Part shown: positions 17,212-25,740 of the stretch, piece by piece
Numbering within the stretch: position 1 is the first letter of the stretch
How the letters are laid out: every line of letters begins with the position of its first letter
DNA from: Spirochaetia bacterium UBA6919
GTDB lineage: Bacteria; Spirochaetota; UBA6919
DNA length: 40,419 bases
Direction: 5' to 3'
NCBI GenBank assembly: GCA_002450905.1
Contig: DKAT01000018.1
Location: 11,030 to 51,448 of the forward strand
Position numbers and translations under genes: made by a program
Notes under the pieces: model-generated
The model's input: the letters and a program-made list of their open reading frames with translations, nothing else
What the model was told of the DNA's origin: nothing
Databases searched by the model: none

Positions 17212-17331
17212 TTATAAAAAGTCTCGTTTGATGTCCCTCAGAATAGATTGTGAGAATGCCTCATTTGGGTTGATAGTTTGGCCATCTTTCATCCTGATAT
17301 TTAGACAGGTGGATGGGTTTTTTCCCAAAAA
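17212..17331 (-). pseudogene. possible gene remnant
   Basis: An open stretch of 39 sense codons on the minus strand reads like real protein (..TCLNIRMKDGQTINPNEA, then ..SILRDIKRDFL before TAA). A short ATG-started version (17292) of 26 residues exists but has no ribosome site. It is in a different frame from the open stretch at 17399-17557. I do not recognise the family. It could be the 3' end of a decayed gene. Confidence 0.3.
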
Positions 17332-17398
17332 TCATTTTGTTTATTATGGATAGATTGTTGCCCTTGTTATTTATTATTAGATCAAAGTAATAAAATCC

Positions 17399-17557
17399 TT
17401 ACTCATACAGTGTAAGACCTTTTATTTTTTTGATATTAGAGAGTTGGTATTCATCAAAGACTGGAAGTGTGCGTAGTTGCATTTTATTTTTAGAAATACG
17501 CTTATAACCAACTATGAAAAGAGTAATCTTAAGTGTTTTGTTTAAATGATGAGTGAA
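17399..17557 (-). pseudogene. 52-codon open extension after the SH3 gene stop, same frame
   Basis: Directly after the TGA of the SH3 gene the same frame stays open for 52 codons and reads like protein (IVGYKRISKNKMQLRTLP, then FDEYQLSNIKKIKGLTLYE before TAA). The simplest view is that it was once the C-terminal part of that protein and was cut off by a nonsense change or small deletion. A sequencing error at the TGA, or chance, cannot be excluded. Confidence 0.35.
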
Positions 17558-18130
17558 TCATAACCCACTAAACAGATTGAAATCCGTTTTGTTATGAATG
17601 GTTGAGGGTTTTGCTGATCTTTTTGAAATAAAGACGGGAAGACCTTTTTTGAGTATTCCTGCTTTCTTTGCCCTTTTAGATGGGTCTTCACGAACAGTGA
17701 TATTTTCTTTATTTGTGAATGCAAGCATATAATTCAATGGGATCTCATTGTGCTTGTTATTGATATCTGGTTTAAGAAATCCACTGAATACGTAACCTGC
17801 TCTGCCATCCTTTGTCATAACACTAAACCAGGGTGCCCTGATGCGATAGTGAGTCTCGAAAATCTCTGTTTGATTCAGGAAAGATAGAATTGTACCTTTT
17901 TTTAATACTCTGATTATTGGAGATTTAATACCCGGTTCACTTTTCATATTCAGGATGGGAACAAATACTTTATAAGTGTGGTATTCCAACTGATCCTGTT
18001 GATCTATCGTGTGGGTAGATTTGGTTCTCATTTTAAATTTGTATGATTGTTTATTGTATTTCCGTGCTGAATTGACAATCTGAGATGTGAAGAGAATTAT
18101 TAATAGGATTAAGAGAGATAGATATTTCAT
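17558..18130 (-). CDS. secreted SH3-domain protein, probably truncated
   Basis: A signal peptide (MKYLSLLILLIILFTSQIVNS) sets the start at 18130; an upstream in-frame start at 18217 would put 29 unlikely residues before it. The first bacterial SH3 domain is complete (LNMKSEPGIKSPIIRVLKKG through KDGRAGYVFSGFL). The second starts normally (NITVREDPSKRAKKAGILKKGLPVFISKRSA) but lacks the usual WYxV..G..GWV segment and ends in NLFSGL. That end resembles the YVFSGFL end of domain 1, as if a short internal deletion had joined the two. Bacterial SH3 domains usually bind peptidoglycan or proteins in the envelope. Function unknown. Confidence 0.7.
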   Translation of the reverse strand: MKYLSLLILLIILFTSQIVNSARKYNKQSYKFKMRTKSTHTIDQQDQLEYHTYKVFVPILNMKSEPGIKSPIIRVLKKGTILSFLNQTEIFETHYRIRAPWFSVMTKDGRAGYVFSGFLKPDINNKHNEIPLNYMLAFTNKENITVREDPSKRAKKAGILKKGLPVFISKRSAKPSTIHNKTDFNLFSGL

Positions 18131-18326
18131 GTTATTACCCCATAAAGTATTTGTAGAAATATACATTGAGATTATATATATTGTCAAGTAATTTTCGAAG
18201 GAGTATTTAATTTTCAATAGATTGAGGGATAGATGGATGGAAGGGAACGTTTGTATTCGGCTTGTTTGAAATATATTTTTATTGGATGTTAAGAAATTAG
18301 GTTTGCTTGGACGATTTGTGATTGGT

Positions 18327-19301
18327 TTACGATTTAAGCCACTGGGCCATTTGTTTAGCGTGGTAGGAGAGAATAATATCTGCTCCAGCTCGTTTCATGG
18401 ATAGCATTGTCTCCATAACGATTTTCTGCTCATCGATATAGCCTAATCGACTGGCGGATTTGATCATTGAGTATTCCCCGCTGACGTTATATACGGCTAA
18501 AGGGATGTTAAAATGGTTTTTAATTTCACGAACAACGTCAAGATACGCAAGGGCAGGTTTAACCATAAGCATATCCGCTCCTTCTAATATATCCTGTTCA
18601 GCTTCGCGGTATGCCTCAATGCGGTTTGCTGGATTCATCTGATAACTCTTTCTGTCACCAAATTGAGGTGTGGACTCAGCCGCATCACGGAAGGGGCCAT
18701 AATAAGCTGAGGCATATTTCACCGCATAAGAGAGGATAGGGATTTGGTGAAAGTTATTTTCATCCAGGGATTTTCGGATACTCATTACCATTCCATCCAT
18801 CATTCCTGAGGGGGCGATAAGATCTGCTCCTGCCTGGCAGTGACTGACAGCTTGAATACCCAATTGGACGAGAGTTTTATCATTATCCACAGTATTATTT
18901 TTTATGGGTCCACAATGGCCATGATCGGTATATTCACAGAAACAAAGATCAGTGGTAAGGAAAATGTCTTTGCCAAACTGCTTTTTTAAGGATCTCAGGG
19001 TATTTTGGATAATCCCTTCCGGATTATTGGCAGAGGAACCGGTATCATTTTTAGTATTTGGTATACCAAATAATATAAAACTATTAAGACCAAGTTTCAA
19101 GCAGGATTCGCTATCTCTTATGATTTGATCAATACTTTGCTGGTATACTTCAGGCATGGAGGGGACTTCGATTTTTTTTTCTGTTCCTGGAACGACGAAT
19201 AGAGGATAGATGAAGTCATTTATATTTATTATAGTCTCCTGCACGAGATTCCTCAGGATAGGATTTAGTCTTAGTCTTCGGAGTCTTGTTACAGGATACA
19301 T
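18327..19301 (-). CDS. hemB: porphobilinogen synthase (delta-aminolevulinate dehydratase)
   Basis: This enzyme joins two 5-aminolevulinate molecules to porphobilinogen, the first committed pyrrole of haem and cobamide synthesis. The zinc site CFCEYTDHGHCG is intact, so this is the zinc-dependent form. Both active-site lysine motifs are present (YAVKYASAYYGPFRDA and MLMVKPALAYLD), as is the family start YPVTRLRRLRLNPILRNLVQET. The 324-residue length is normal. No other tetrapyrrole gene is nearby. It follows the coiled-coil gene after 39 bp on the same strand and may be the last gene of the long dprA-hslU-type operon. Confidence 0.96.
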   Translation of the reverse strand: MYPVTRLRRLRLNPILRNLVQETIININDFIYPLFVVPGTEKKIEVPSMPEVYQQSIDQIIRDSESCLKLGLNSFILFGIPNTKNDTGSSANNPEGIIQNTLRSLKKQFGKDIFLTTDLCFCEYTDHGHCGPIKNNTVDNDKTLVQLGIQAVSHCQAGADLIAPSGMMDGMVMSIRKSLDENNFHQIPILSYAVKYASAYYGPFRDAAESTPQFGDRKSYQMNPANRIEAYREAEQDILEGADMLMVKPALAYLDVVREIKNHFNIPLAVYNVSGEYSMIKSASRLGYIDEQKIVMETMLSMKRAGADIILSYHAKQMAQWLKS

Positions 19302-19340
19302 AAAATGGTTATTTTCTCTATCTATTTTAATAAAATAATA

Positions 19341-20807
19341 TTATTTGTTTGTCTCAGGCTCAGTTTTTTTGATAAATTTATCGAGTTGTGATCTCAATTG
19401 TTTAACTTCAATAAGAAGAGATTTGATTTCCTTTTCTAAAGCTTTTTTAGTAGCGAGAAGGGTTCGATTATCACCTCTGATTTTACTTTGATCTGATCTT
19501 AATTTCTCGATATTGGTATTGATAGCTTCAATTCTTTTTGAAAGAGACCGGATTGTATTTTGTCTACTTTTATTGGAACTAGATAATGACTGAGATCTTG
19601 ATTGGAGTGAGGAAACTTTTTCTTGTAGTGAGCTTTTTTTCGATTCCAAGCGCTGAATATCGGCTTCAAGTTTTGCTTTACGCTTTTGGAGTGCATTAAT
19701 TCCACTGGTTTTTATGAAATTTCTGGATTCTTTTTTGAGATTTCTAATTTGCTGTTGGAGTTCTTTTTTTTCTGAGCGATAATTATTTGTAGCTTCCCGT
19801 TGTTTTGAATAATTTTCTTTCATCTTATCATAATTTGATCGCAATCGATTATAGTCTCTTTGGAGTTGAGATCTACGCTTTTTTAAGCTTTCAATATCTC
19901 TTGAGAGAGGTTTTTTTTGACTGATTAATGAATTTAATTTATTCAAACGAGCTTTTAGCTGTCTTTCCTGTCTTGTCATTTTGTTTAATTTGGATTGGAA
20001 TTTTTTTTCATCTCTAGCCATTTTTGCTAATTTATCTTTCTCAATTTTGTTTAATTTTGATTTAAGTTTATTTTCCTGTCCTTGAAGATCCTCTACTTTT
20101 GATTTCATTGACTCATATTCTTTTTTTAGATCTTCAACCTGTTTTTGCTGCTTTCTAATTTCTTTTGGATTTAATTTATTTAAATTTTTATCGCTGAGAG
20201 GATCTTTCATATTCATCTGATTAATATTATCCTTTGCGTCTTTGTCACTCAAGAGGAATCCAGCGAAACTTGCAATGTTACCCGAACCCGCAGGAATTAT
20301 TATTTTATCTTTCTTTGGATTAGCCAAGGTTACTTCGATAGCCCCCTTTTTTACATAGAATAGTGTAAAGATATCTTTTTTGTTATCTGCCTGTGAAACA
20401 AAGATATAGAATAGGGAATTCTTTGACTTTGCCTTAACAAGTGCTGTCGGAGTAGCAAATTGGAACCCAGGATTTGATTTAGTAACAATAAAACCACGAT
20501 TTAAAAACAAATTTCGATTATTACCATTTATTTTGATTAAGTGAATGATTGTGTATGAACCCATTTTAAGTCTTGTGTCATCAGAAAATTGCATAGCTGT
20601 AGCGGATTGACTACCTGTTTTGATCCAATAATTATCTTTTACAAGTTTGTTCTGAATAACGTACCAAGGACCGTCTCCAGTTTTTGTCTGGATGTAACCA
20701 TAATAGGTTAGCCTTGTATCTGGCTGACTAGAGGATAATTGAGGAGAAAGAGCTATAAATAAAATTATAGATATATATATAAGATATTTGTATTTTGGAA
20801 ATAACAT
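19341..20807 (-). CDS. FecR-domain protein with long coiled coil, secreted
   Basis: 488 residues. A signal peptide (LIYISIILFIALSPQLSSS) starts at the ATG at 20807, chosen because AAGGAG lies 6 bp before it; an in-frame start at 20843 lies upstream of that site. Residues of about 30-170 form a FecR-like beta domain (NYWIKTGSQSATAMQFSD, DTRLKMGSYTIIHL, ..VKKGAIEVTLANPKKDKIIIPAGS). From about residue 210 to the end it is almost unbroken heptad coiled coil, highly charged with K, E, Q, R and S. No membrane anchor or lipobox is seen. It looks like a periplasmic rod with a globular head, perhaps a structural or scaffold protein. The function is not known. Confidence 0.8.
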   Translation of the reverse strand: MLFPKYKYLIYISIILFIALSPQLSSSQPDTRLTYYGYIQTKTGDGPWYVIQNKLVKDNYWIKTGSQSATAMQFSDDTRLKMGSYTIIHLIKINGNNRNLFLNRGFIVTKSNPGFQFATPTALVKAKSKNSLFYIFVSQADNKKDIFTLFYVKKGAIEVTLANPKKDKIIIPAGSGNIASFAGFLLSDKDAKDNINQMNMKDPLSDKNLNKLNPKEIRKQQKQVEDLKKEYESMKSKVEDLQGQENKLKSKLNKIEKDKLAKMARDEKKFQSKLNKMTRQERQLKARLNKLNSLISQKKPLSRDIESLKKRRSQLQRDYNRLRSNYDKMKENYSKQREATNNYRSEKKELQQQIRNLKKESRNFIKTSGINALQKRKAKLEADIQRLESKKSSLQEKVSSLQSRSQSLSSSNKSRQNTIRSLSKRIEAINTNIEKLRSDQSKIRGDNRTLLATKKALEKEIKSLLIEVKQLRSQLDKFIKKTEPETNK

Positions 20808-20900
20808 GGTAGGCTCCTTTTTAAACTTCTTTAAAATATACAATAAACTTGTGAATAATACAATATCCTTGCAAAAAAAGTTCGTATAAAAATATCTGAA

Positions 20901-22241
20901 TTATAGGATATATCTTGACAGATCACGGTTTTCAATGATATCAGACAATTTGTCTCGGACGTATTTTTTTGTAATACTGTATTTTTTTTTGGCTTTGGAA
21001 GGGGATTCATACGAAATATCTTCGAGTAATTTTTCCATAATTGTGTGTAAGCGACGTGCTCCGATGTTTTCCATTTTTGAATTGACTAGGAAAGCAAGTT
21101 CTGAAAGCTCCTGAATGGCTTGTTCCTGGAAATCCAATTGAAATCCTTCAGTTTCCAAGAGAGCAATGTATTGTTTGATAAGGGAATTTTTAGGTTCTGT
21201 CAATATTTTATAAAAGTCTTCCTTGGAAAGAGACTCTAATTCAACGCGAATAGGAAATCTACCCTGCAATTCAGGGATAAGATCTGATGGTTTTGACATA
21301 TGAAAAGCACCTGCGGCAATGAATAATATATGATCTGTGCTTACCATGCCATATCGGGTATTTACAGAACATCCTTCTATTAGTGGAAGTATATCTCTTT
21401 GAACACCTTCCCTTGAGACGTCGGGTCCAGAAGATGATTCCCTACTAGCAATTTTGTCAATCTCGTCTATGAATACTATTCCCATTTCTTCAACTCTCTT
21501 GACAGCATCACTAGCAACCTTATCCATGTCGATAAGACGATCATATTCCATCTCAATGAGGATTTCTCTGGCTTCTCTGATAGTCATCTTACGATTCTTT
21601 GATTTAGTGGGCATCATACTGTTTAATAAGTTCTGAAACTGGAAGTCGATTTCTTCTAAACCTGTATTAGAAAATACTTCCACTACAGGTGATCTGGAAG
21701 ATTCGATTGTTAGTTTAACCATTTTGTCTTCCAGCTTACCTTCCTTTAATTTAACACGCATTTTTTCCCTAGAATCACTGGGTGAATCAGTACTGTTACC
21801 TGATCTTTTCTTTTTTGTTCCAGGAATAAGGAGATCAAGAAGGGAATCTTCGACTATTTTATGGACTTTATCCTGTACATTATCCCTCATTTCCCTTTGT
21901 ACTAAACTAACACCAACACTAGTAAGATCTCTAATTATGGATTCAACATCTCTTCCAACGTAACCAACCTCTGTATATTTGCTTGCTTCAACTTTAATGA
22001 AAGGAGCATTAGCTAATTTGGATAGTCTTCTTGCGATTTCTGTTTTGCCTACGCCTGTAGGTCCGATCATAATAATATTTTTTGGCATTATTTCGTCTTT
22101 CAGATCGTCCTGCAAGGCTCTTCGACGGGCACGGTTCCGTAATGCTATTGCAACAGCACGTTTAGCCTTTTTTTGACCAATGATGTATTTATCCAATTGT
22201 TCAACGATCTGTGCTGGCGTAAGGGAATTCTGAAGGGACAT
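20901..22241 (-). CDS. hslU: ATP-dependent protease ATPase subunit HslU (ClpY)
   Basis: This is the AAA+ hexamer that unfolds proteins and feeds them to HslV. Walker A is GPTGVGKT at residues 60-67, the pore loop GYVG is at 93-96, and Walker B is VFIDEIDKI. The intermediate domain is present, and the C-terminal tail ends ..SDIIENRDLSRYIL; insertion of such a tail activates HslV. The 446-residue length is normal. The ATG directly follows the hslV stop, and its ribosome site lies inside the hslV end, so translation is coupled and should keep the subunits in balance. Confidence 0.97.
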   Translation of the reverse strand: MSLQNSLTPAQIVEQLDKYIIGQKKAKRAVAIALRNRARRRALQDDLKDEIMPKNIIMIGPTGVGKTEIARRLSKLANAPFIKVEASKYTEVGYVGRDVESIIRDLTSVGVSLVQREMRDNVQDKVHKIVEDSLLDLLIPGTKKKRSGNSTDSPSDSREKMRVKLKEGKLEDKMVKLTIESSRSPVVEVFSNTGLEEIDFQFQNLLNSMMPTKSKNRKMTIREAREILIEMEYDRLIDMDKVASDAVKRVEEMGIVFIDEIDKIASRESSSGPDVSREGVQRDILPLIEGCSVNTRYGMVSTDHILFIAAGAFHMSKPSDLIPELQGRFPIRVELESLSKEDFYKILTEPKNSLIKQYIALLETEGFQLDFQEQAIQELSELAFLVNSKMENIGARRLHTIMEKLLEDISYESPSKAKKKYSITKKYVRDKLSDIIENRDLSRYIL

Positions 22242-22778
22242 TTATAACTCCTCAATAACGATTTCGTGATTAGTATAGATACATATGGATGCAGCAATGT
22301 TTAAAGATTCCTGGACAATTTGTTTTGCTGACAACTTTGAGTGTTTAATAAGAGCCTTAGCTGCAGACAGGGCGTAGGAACCTCCTGAACCAATTGCTAC
22401 AACATTATCATCTGGTTGAATAATCTCACCATTGCCTGAGAGGAGGAATAGAGAGTCTTCACTGGCTACAATGAGCATTGCTTCAAGTCTTCTAAGGATG
22501 CGATCACTTCTCCAGTCCTTTGCAAGTTCGATAGCGGCTCTTGAGGTATCGCCTGTATATGTATTTAACTTGTCTTCAAAGCGATCAAACAGGGTGAATG
22601 CGTCCGCTACGCTTCCAGCAAAGCCTGCAACAACTTTATTGTGGTAAAGCTTTCTGACTTTCTTTGCTGTCATTTTAACGACAGTATCACCAAGAGTGAC
22701 CTGACCATCACCACCTATTGCTAATTTATTATCCTTTTTGACAGCAAGAATCGTAGTACCATGAAATATCATTTTCAC
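22242..22778 (-). CDS. hslV: ATP-dependent protease peptidase subunit HslV (ClpQ)
   Basis: This is the proteasome-like N-terminal-nucleophile peptidase. The start HGTTILAVKKDNKLAIGGDGQVTLG places the catalytic Thr at residue 8, so a short propeptide should be removed to expose it. GFAGSVADAFTLFDRFE, KDWRSDR and AIGSGGSYALSAAKAL match the family. It forms a two-tier hexameric ring capped by HslU. It sits between xerC (stop and start about 7 bp apart) and hslU, the arrangement also known from Bacillus (codV-clpQ-clpY). Confidence 0.97.
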   Translation of the reverse strand: MKMIFHGTTILAVKKDNKLAIGGDGQVTLGDTVVKMTAKKVRKLYHNKVVAGFAGSVADAFTLFDRFEDKLNTYTGDTSRAAIELAKDWRSDRILRRLEAMLIVASEDSLFLLSGNGEIIQPDDNVVAIGSGGSYALSAAKALIKHSKLSAKQIVQESLNIAASICIYTNHEIVIEEL

Positions 22779-22784
22779 TCCTGA

Positions 22785-23699
22785 TCATCCATGCGGATGA
22801 CAATTATTATATATATTTTTTAATTTTTCTTTTGAGACATGTGTATAGACTTGTGTGGCTGAAAGATTTTTATGTCCAAGGAGTTCCTGGACGGATCTGA
22901 TATCAGCACCTTTATCTAAAAGATGAGTGGCAAAGGAATGACGGAATGTATGTGGCGAAATATTACGATTGATAGGGAGATTAGGAATGTGCTTTTGCAA
23001 TAAGTACCAAATATTTGAAGATTTAAAAGGCTTTCCTTTGTTATTTGTGAATAAGTAAGACTGGTTAAAGTTTTCAGGGACTTTACGAATATTAAGATAT
23101 AATTTCACAGTATTTATAGCATTTTTCCCAAGGAATACAAATCGTTCTTTATTCCCCTTCCCGATAATTTTAATAAGACCGATATTTAGATTCACATTAG
23201 AGTCCAGGATGCTTGTAAGCTCAGAAACACGGATACCTGTTGAATATAAGACTTCGATAATTGCTTTGTCTCTTAAATCCTTTGGGTTACAAGGATCTAA
23301 TTTTGATAACAGTGTATCAATTTCTTTATAGCTTAGGAAATTTGGTAGTTTTGATTTATATTTTGGAGTTTGAATGAGTATCATAGGGTTTGCACTTATA
23401 ATATTGTTTTGTAAAAGGTATTTGTAAAAAGATTTTAGGCTAGCAATTTTTCTTGAGATGGTACGGGATGTACATTTATTTTGGTCCAGGAAGTATAGAT
23501 AGCCTGAAATATCCTTACGATTTAGGGATTGGAAATTTATAGATTCACTCTCAATATACTGATCAAACTGTTTCAAATCGATTTCGTAGTTCTTTAGGGT
23601 ATTTTTAGAGTAATTCAAACTGAGAAGATTATCGAGAAACTGTATTATTAGTTGATTAAGCTGACTTTCTTTCTGATTCTTCATATTGACACTTTTCAT
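22785..23699 (-). CDS. xerC: XerC-type tyrosine recombinase
   Basis: 304 residues. An N-terminal SAM-like core-binding domain (FLDNLLSLNYSKNTLKNYEIDLKQF) is followed by the catalytic domain: Arg in YSTGIRVSEL, Lys in GKGNKER, HTFRHSFATHLL (His and Arg), LLGHKNLSATQVYTHV with the nucleophile Tyr near residue 285. It should resolve chromosome dimers at dif with a XerD partner not seen here. No dif site was recognised. It overlaps the 3' end of topA by 44 bp (29 bp if Met6 at 23684 is the true start), so the two are translationally linked. The gene context (topA before, hslVU after) identifies it as the CodV/XerC type. Confidence 0.93.
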   Translation of the reverse strand: MKSVNMKNQKESQLNQLIIQFLDNLLSLNYSKNTLKNYEIDLKQFDQYIESESINFQSLNRKDISGYLYFLDQNKCTSRTISRKIASLKSFYKYLLQNNIISANPMILIQTPKYKSKLPNFLSYKEIDTLLSKLDPCNPKDLRDKAIIEVLYSTGIRVSELTSILDSNVNLNIGLIKIIGKGNKERFVFLGKNAINTVKLYLNIRKVPENFNQSYLFTNNKGKPFKSSNIWYLLQKHIPNLPINRNISPHTFRHSFATHLLDKGADIRSVQELLGHKNLSATQVYTHVSKEKLKNIYNNCHPHG

Positions 23700-25740
23700 T
23701 TTTACAAGCTAAAATACGTCCTTTCCCTTTGACGGATTTATAGAACAAGGGTTTTTTGCATTCTGGACAGGAATTTTCTGAAGGAGCATCCCAGGAAGTA
23801 AACTCACAGTTTGGGTAATTAGAGCATCCATAAAATTGTCTTTTTTTAGCACGTTTTGCAACGAGTTTACCCGTACAACCATTTACTGGACAATCACCCA
23901 ATGGTATTGGTTTGCTATTTTTACATTCAGGAAAACCAGGACATGCGAGGAAATATCCATAACGTCCTAATTTTTTAACCATATTTCGGCCACATTTCTC
24001 ACAAACTTCATCAGTTTGTTCATCTAAGGCATTTTTCATATTGCTCATCTTCTCCTGAGCATGTTTAACCGTTGGAATGAACTGGCTAAAAAAGTCTTTT
24101 AAAATTTTAACCCAGTCTAATTTCTCTTCCTCAACCTTATCCAAGAGTTCTTCCATCTTGGCTGTAAATTCTACACTGGTTATATCAGGAAAGAATTGTG
24201 AAATCAATTGATTAGTAAGCTTTCCCAGTTCAGTTGGGAGTAATTGCTTTTGCTGACGTTTAATATAAAATCTTTTGATAAGGGTTGCAAGTGTAGGAGC
24301 GTAAGTACTGGGTCTTCCCACACCAGATTCCTCAAGTCTCTTAACAAGACTAGCTTCTGAGAAACGGGGTGGAGGTTCTGTAAAGTGTTGTTCAGGATTT
24401 AATTCATTTAAAGCTGTGTCATCATCTTTCTTAAGATCTGGAAGTTTGATATTCTCTTCTCCCTCCTCATAAGGTGTTCCATAAACCTCTAAAAATCCTT
24501 TAAATAATATTTTAGATGAAGTTACCTTAAATACAGCTTTACCGCCAGTTATTTCAACAGTAGTTTGTTCGTATCTTGCATTCGACATTTGAGAAGAAAC
24601 AAAACGTTTCCAGATGAGGGAATATAACTTTTGTTGTTCAGGAGATAAATACTGAGCAACAGATTCAGGGGTACGATCTACCGAAGTTGGTCTGATAGCC
24701 TCGTGAGCGTCCTGTGAACCTTTTTTATTTTGATATTCCTGAGGAGATTTAGGGACATGGTCTTTTCCAAACTTCGATTGGATATAGTCTCGAACTTCTC
24801 TGAGAGCCAGATCAGAAATACGTGTTGAGTCTGTTCTCATGTAAGTAATAAGACCAATAGTTTCCTTTCCAATATCTACTCCTTCATAAAGGGTTTGGGC
24901 TATTTTCATGGTGCGATCAGTAGTGAATCCAAGCTGATTGGAAGAATCTTGCTGTAGTTTGCTGGTTGTGAATGGAGCTTGGGGTTTTCTGATTCTTTCA
25001 ATAGTTTTTAAATCTGTGACCTTATAAGTTTGCTTCTGGAGTTCTTTTAATAGATGTTTAGTTTCTGATTCATTGTTCAACTCTGGTTTTTTATTATTAT
25101 ATTTATGAAATTTTGTTTTAAATTTCTTTTTATCTTTAGAGAAAATAGCATGTATTTCCCAGTACTCCTGTGGAATGAAAGAAACAATCTCTTCTTCTCG
25201 GTCGCATATTAATTTCAGAGATGCTGATTGGACACGTCCTGCGGATAATCCTTTTTTTAATTTCTGCCATAGAAGGGGGCTTAGATAATATCCAACAATA
25301 CGATCAAGTACTCTACGGGCTTTTTGGGCATTGACCTTTTGCATATCTATAAGGAGAGGATGTTTTACAGATTCTTTAATAGCTTGTTTTGTGATTTCAT
25401 TGAAGACAATACGTTTGATTTCAATATTTGGATATGTTTTCAGAATTGCGTTTTGAATATGCCAAGAGATAGCTTCCCCTTCCCGATCGTTATCCGAGGC
25501 AAGTAGAACTTCTTTTGATTTACCAGCTTCTTTTTTGAGCTTTTCTAATATTTTACCTCTTCCACGAACCGTTATGTAATCTGGTTCAAAGGAATTTTCA
25601 ACGTCTACAGCAAGGCGTGATTTGGGTAAATCGACAATGTGTCCCATGGAGGAAAGCACCTGAAAATCACTTCCAAGGTATTTATTTATAGTTTTCGCTT
25701 TCGCTGGTGATTCTACAACAACAAGAGTTTTTTTTGTCAT
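23656..25740 (-). CDS. topA: DNA topoisomerase I
   Basis: Type IA topoisomerase that relaxes negative supercoils. The Toprim domain is N-terminal (LVVVESPAKAKTINKYLG, with DNDREGEAISWH carrying the metal ligands). The catalytic Tyr is in GLITYMRTDSTRIS at residue 300. At the C-terminus are three four-cysteine zinc ribbons: CEKCG..CPGFPEC, CPVNGC..CSNYPNC and CPECKK..CKNEKC. The length of 694 residues is typical. It overlaps dprA upstream by 4 bp (ATGA) and xerC downstream, as expected in a tightly coupled operon. Confidence 0.97.
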   Translation of the reverse strand: MTKKTLVVVESPAKAKTINKYLGSDFQVLSSMGHIVDLPKSRLAVDVENSFEPDYITVRGRGKILEKLKKEAGKSKEVLLASDNDREGEAISWHIQNAILKTYPNIEIKRIVFNEITKQAIKESVKHPLLIDMQKVNAQKARRVLDRIVGYYLSPLLWQKLKKGLSAGRVQSASLKLICDREEEIVSFIPQEYWEIHAIFSKDKKKFKTKFHKYNNKKPELNNESETKHLLKELQKQTYKVTDLKTIERIRKPQAPFTTSKLQQDSSNQLGFTTDRTMKIAQTLYEGVDIGKETIGLITYMRTDSTRISDLALREVRDYIQSKFGKDHVPKSPQEYQNKKGSQDAHEAIRPTSVDRTPESVAQYLSPEQQKLYSLIWKRFVSSQMSNARYEQTTVEITGGKAVFKVTSSKILFKGFLEVYGTPYEEGEENIKLPDLKKDDDTALNELNPEQHFTEPPPRFSEASLVKRLEESGVGRPSTYAPTLATLIKRFYIKRQQKQLLPTELGKLTNQLISQFFPDITSVEFTAKMEELLDKVEEEKLDWVKILKDFFSQFIPTVKHAQEKMSNMKNALDEQTDEVCEKCGRNMVKKLGRYGYFLACPGFPECKNSKPIPLGDCPVNGCTGKLVAKRAKKRQFYGCSNYPNCEFTSWDAPSENSCPECKKPLFYKSVKGKGRILACKNEKCQYEESERKSA

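Larger units (their letters stand above)
17020..17557. other. gap with repeat copy 2 and decayed coding sequence on the minus strand
   Basis: Between the antiporter (plus) and the SH3 protein gene (minus), both of which end here. It contains repeat copy 2 at 17042-17068. On the minus strand, 17212-17331 and 17399-17557 are open stretches that read like protein but lack starts. No complete gene is supported. Confidence 0.5.
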
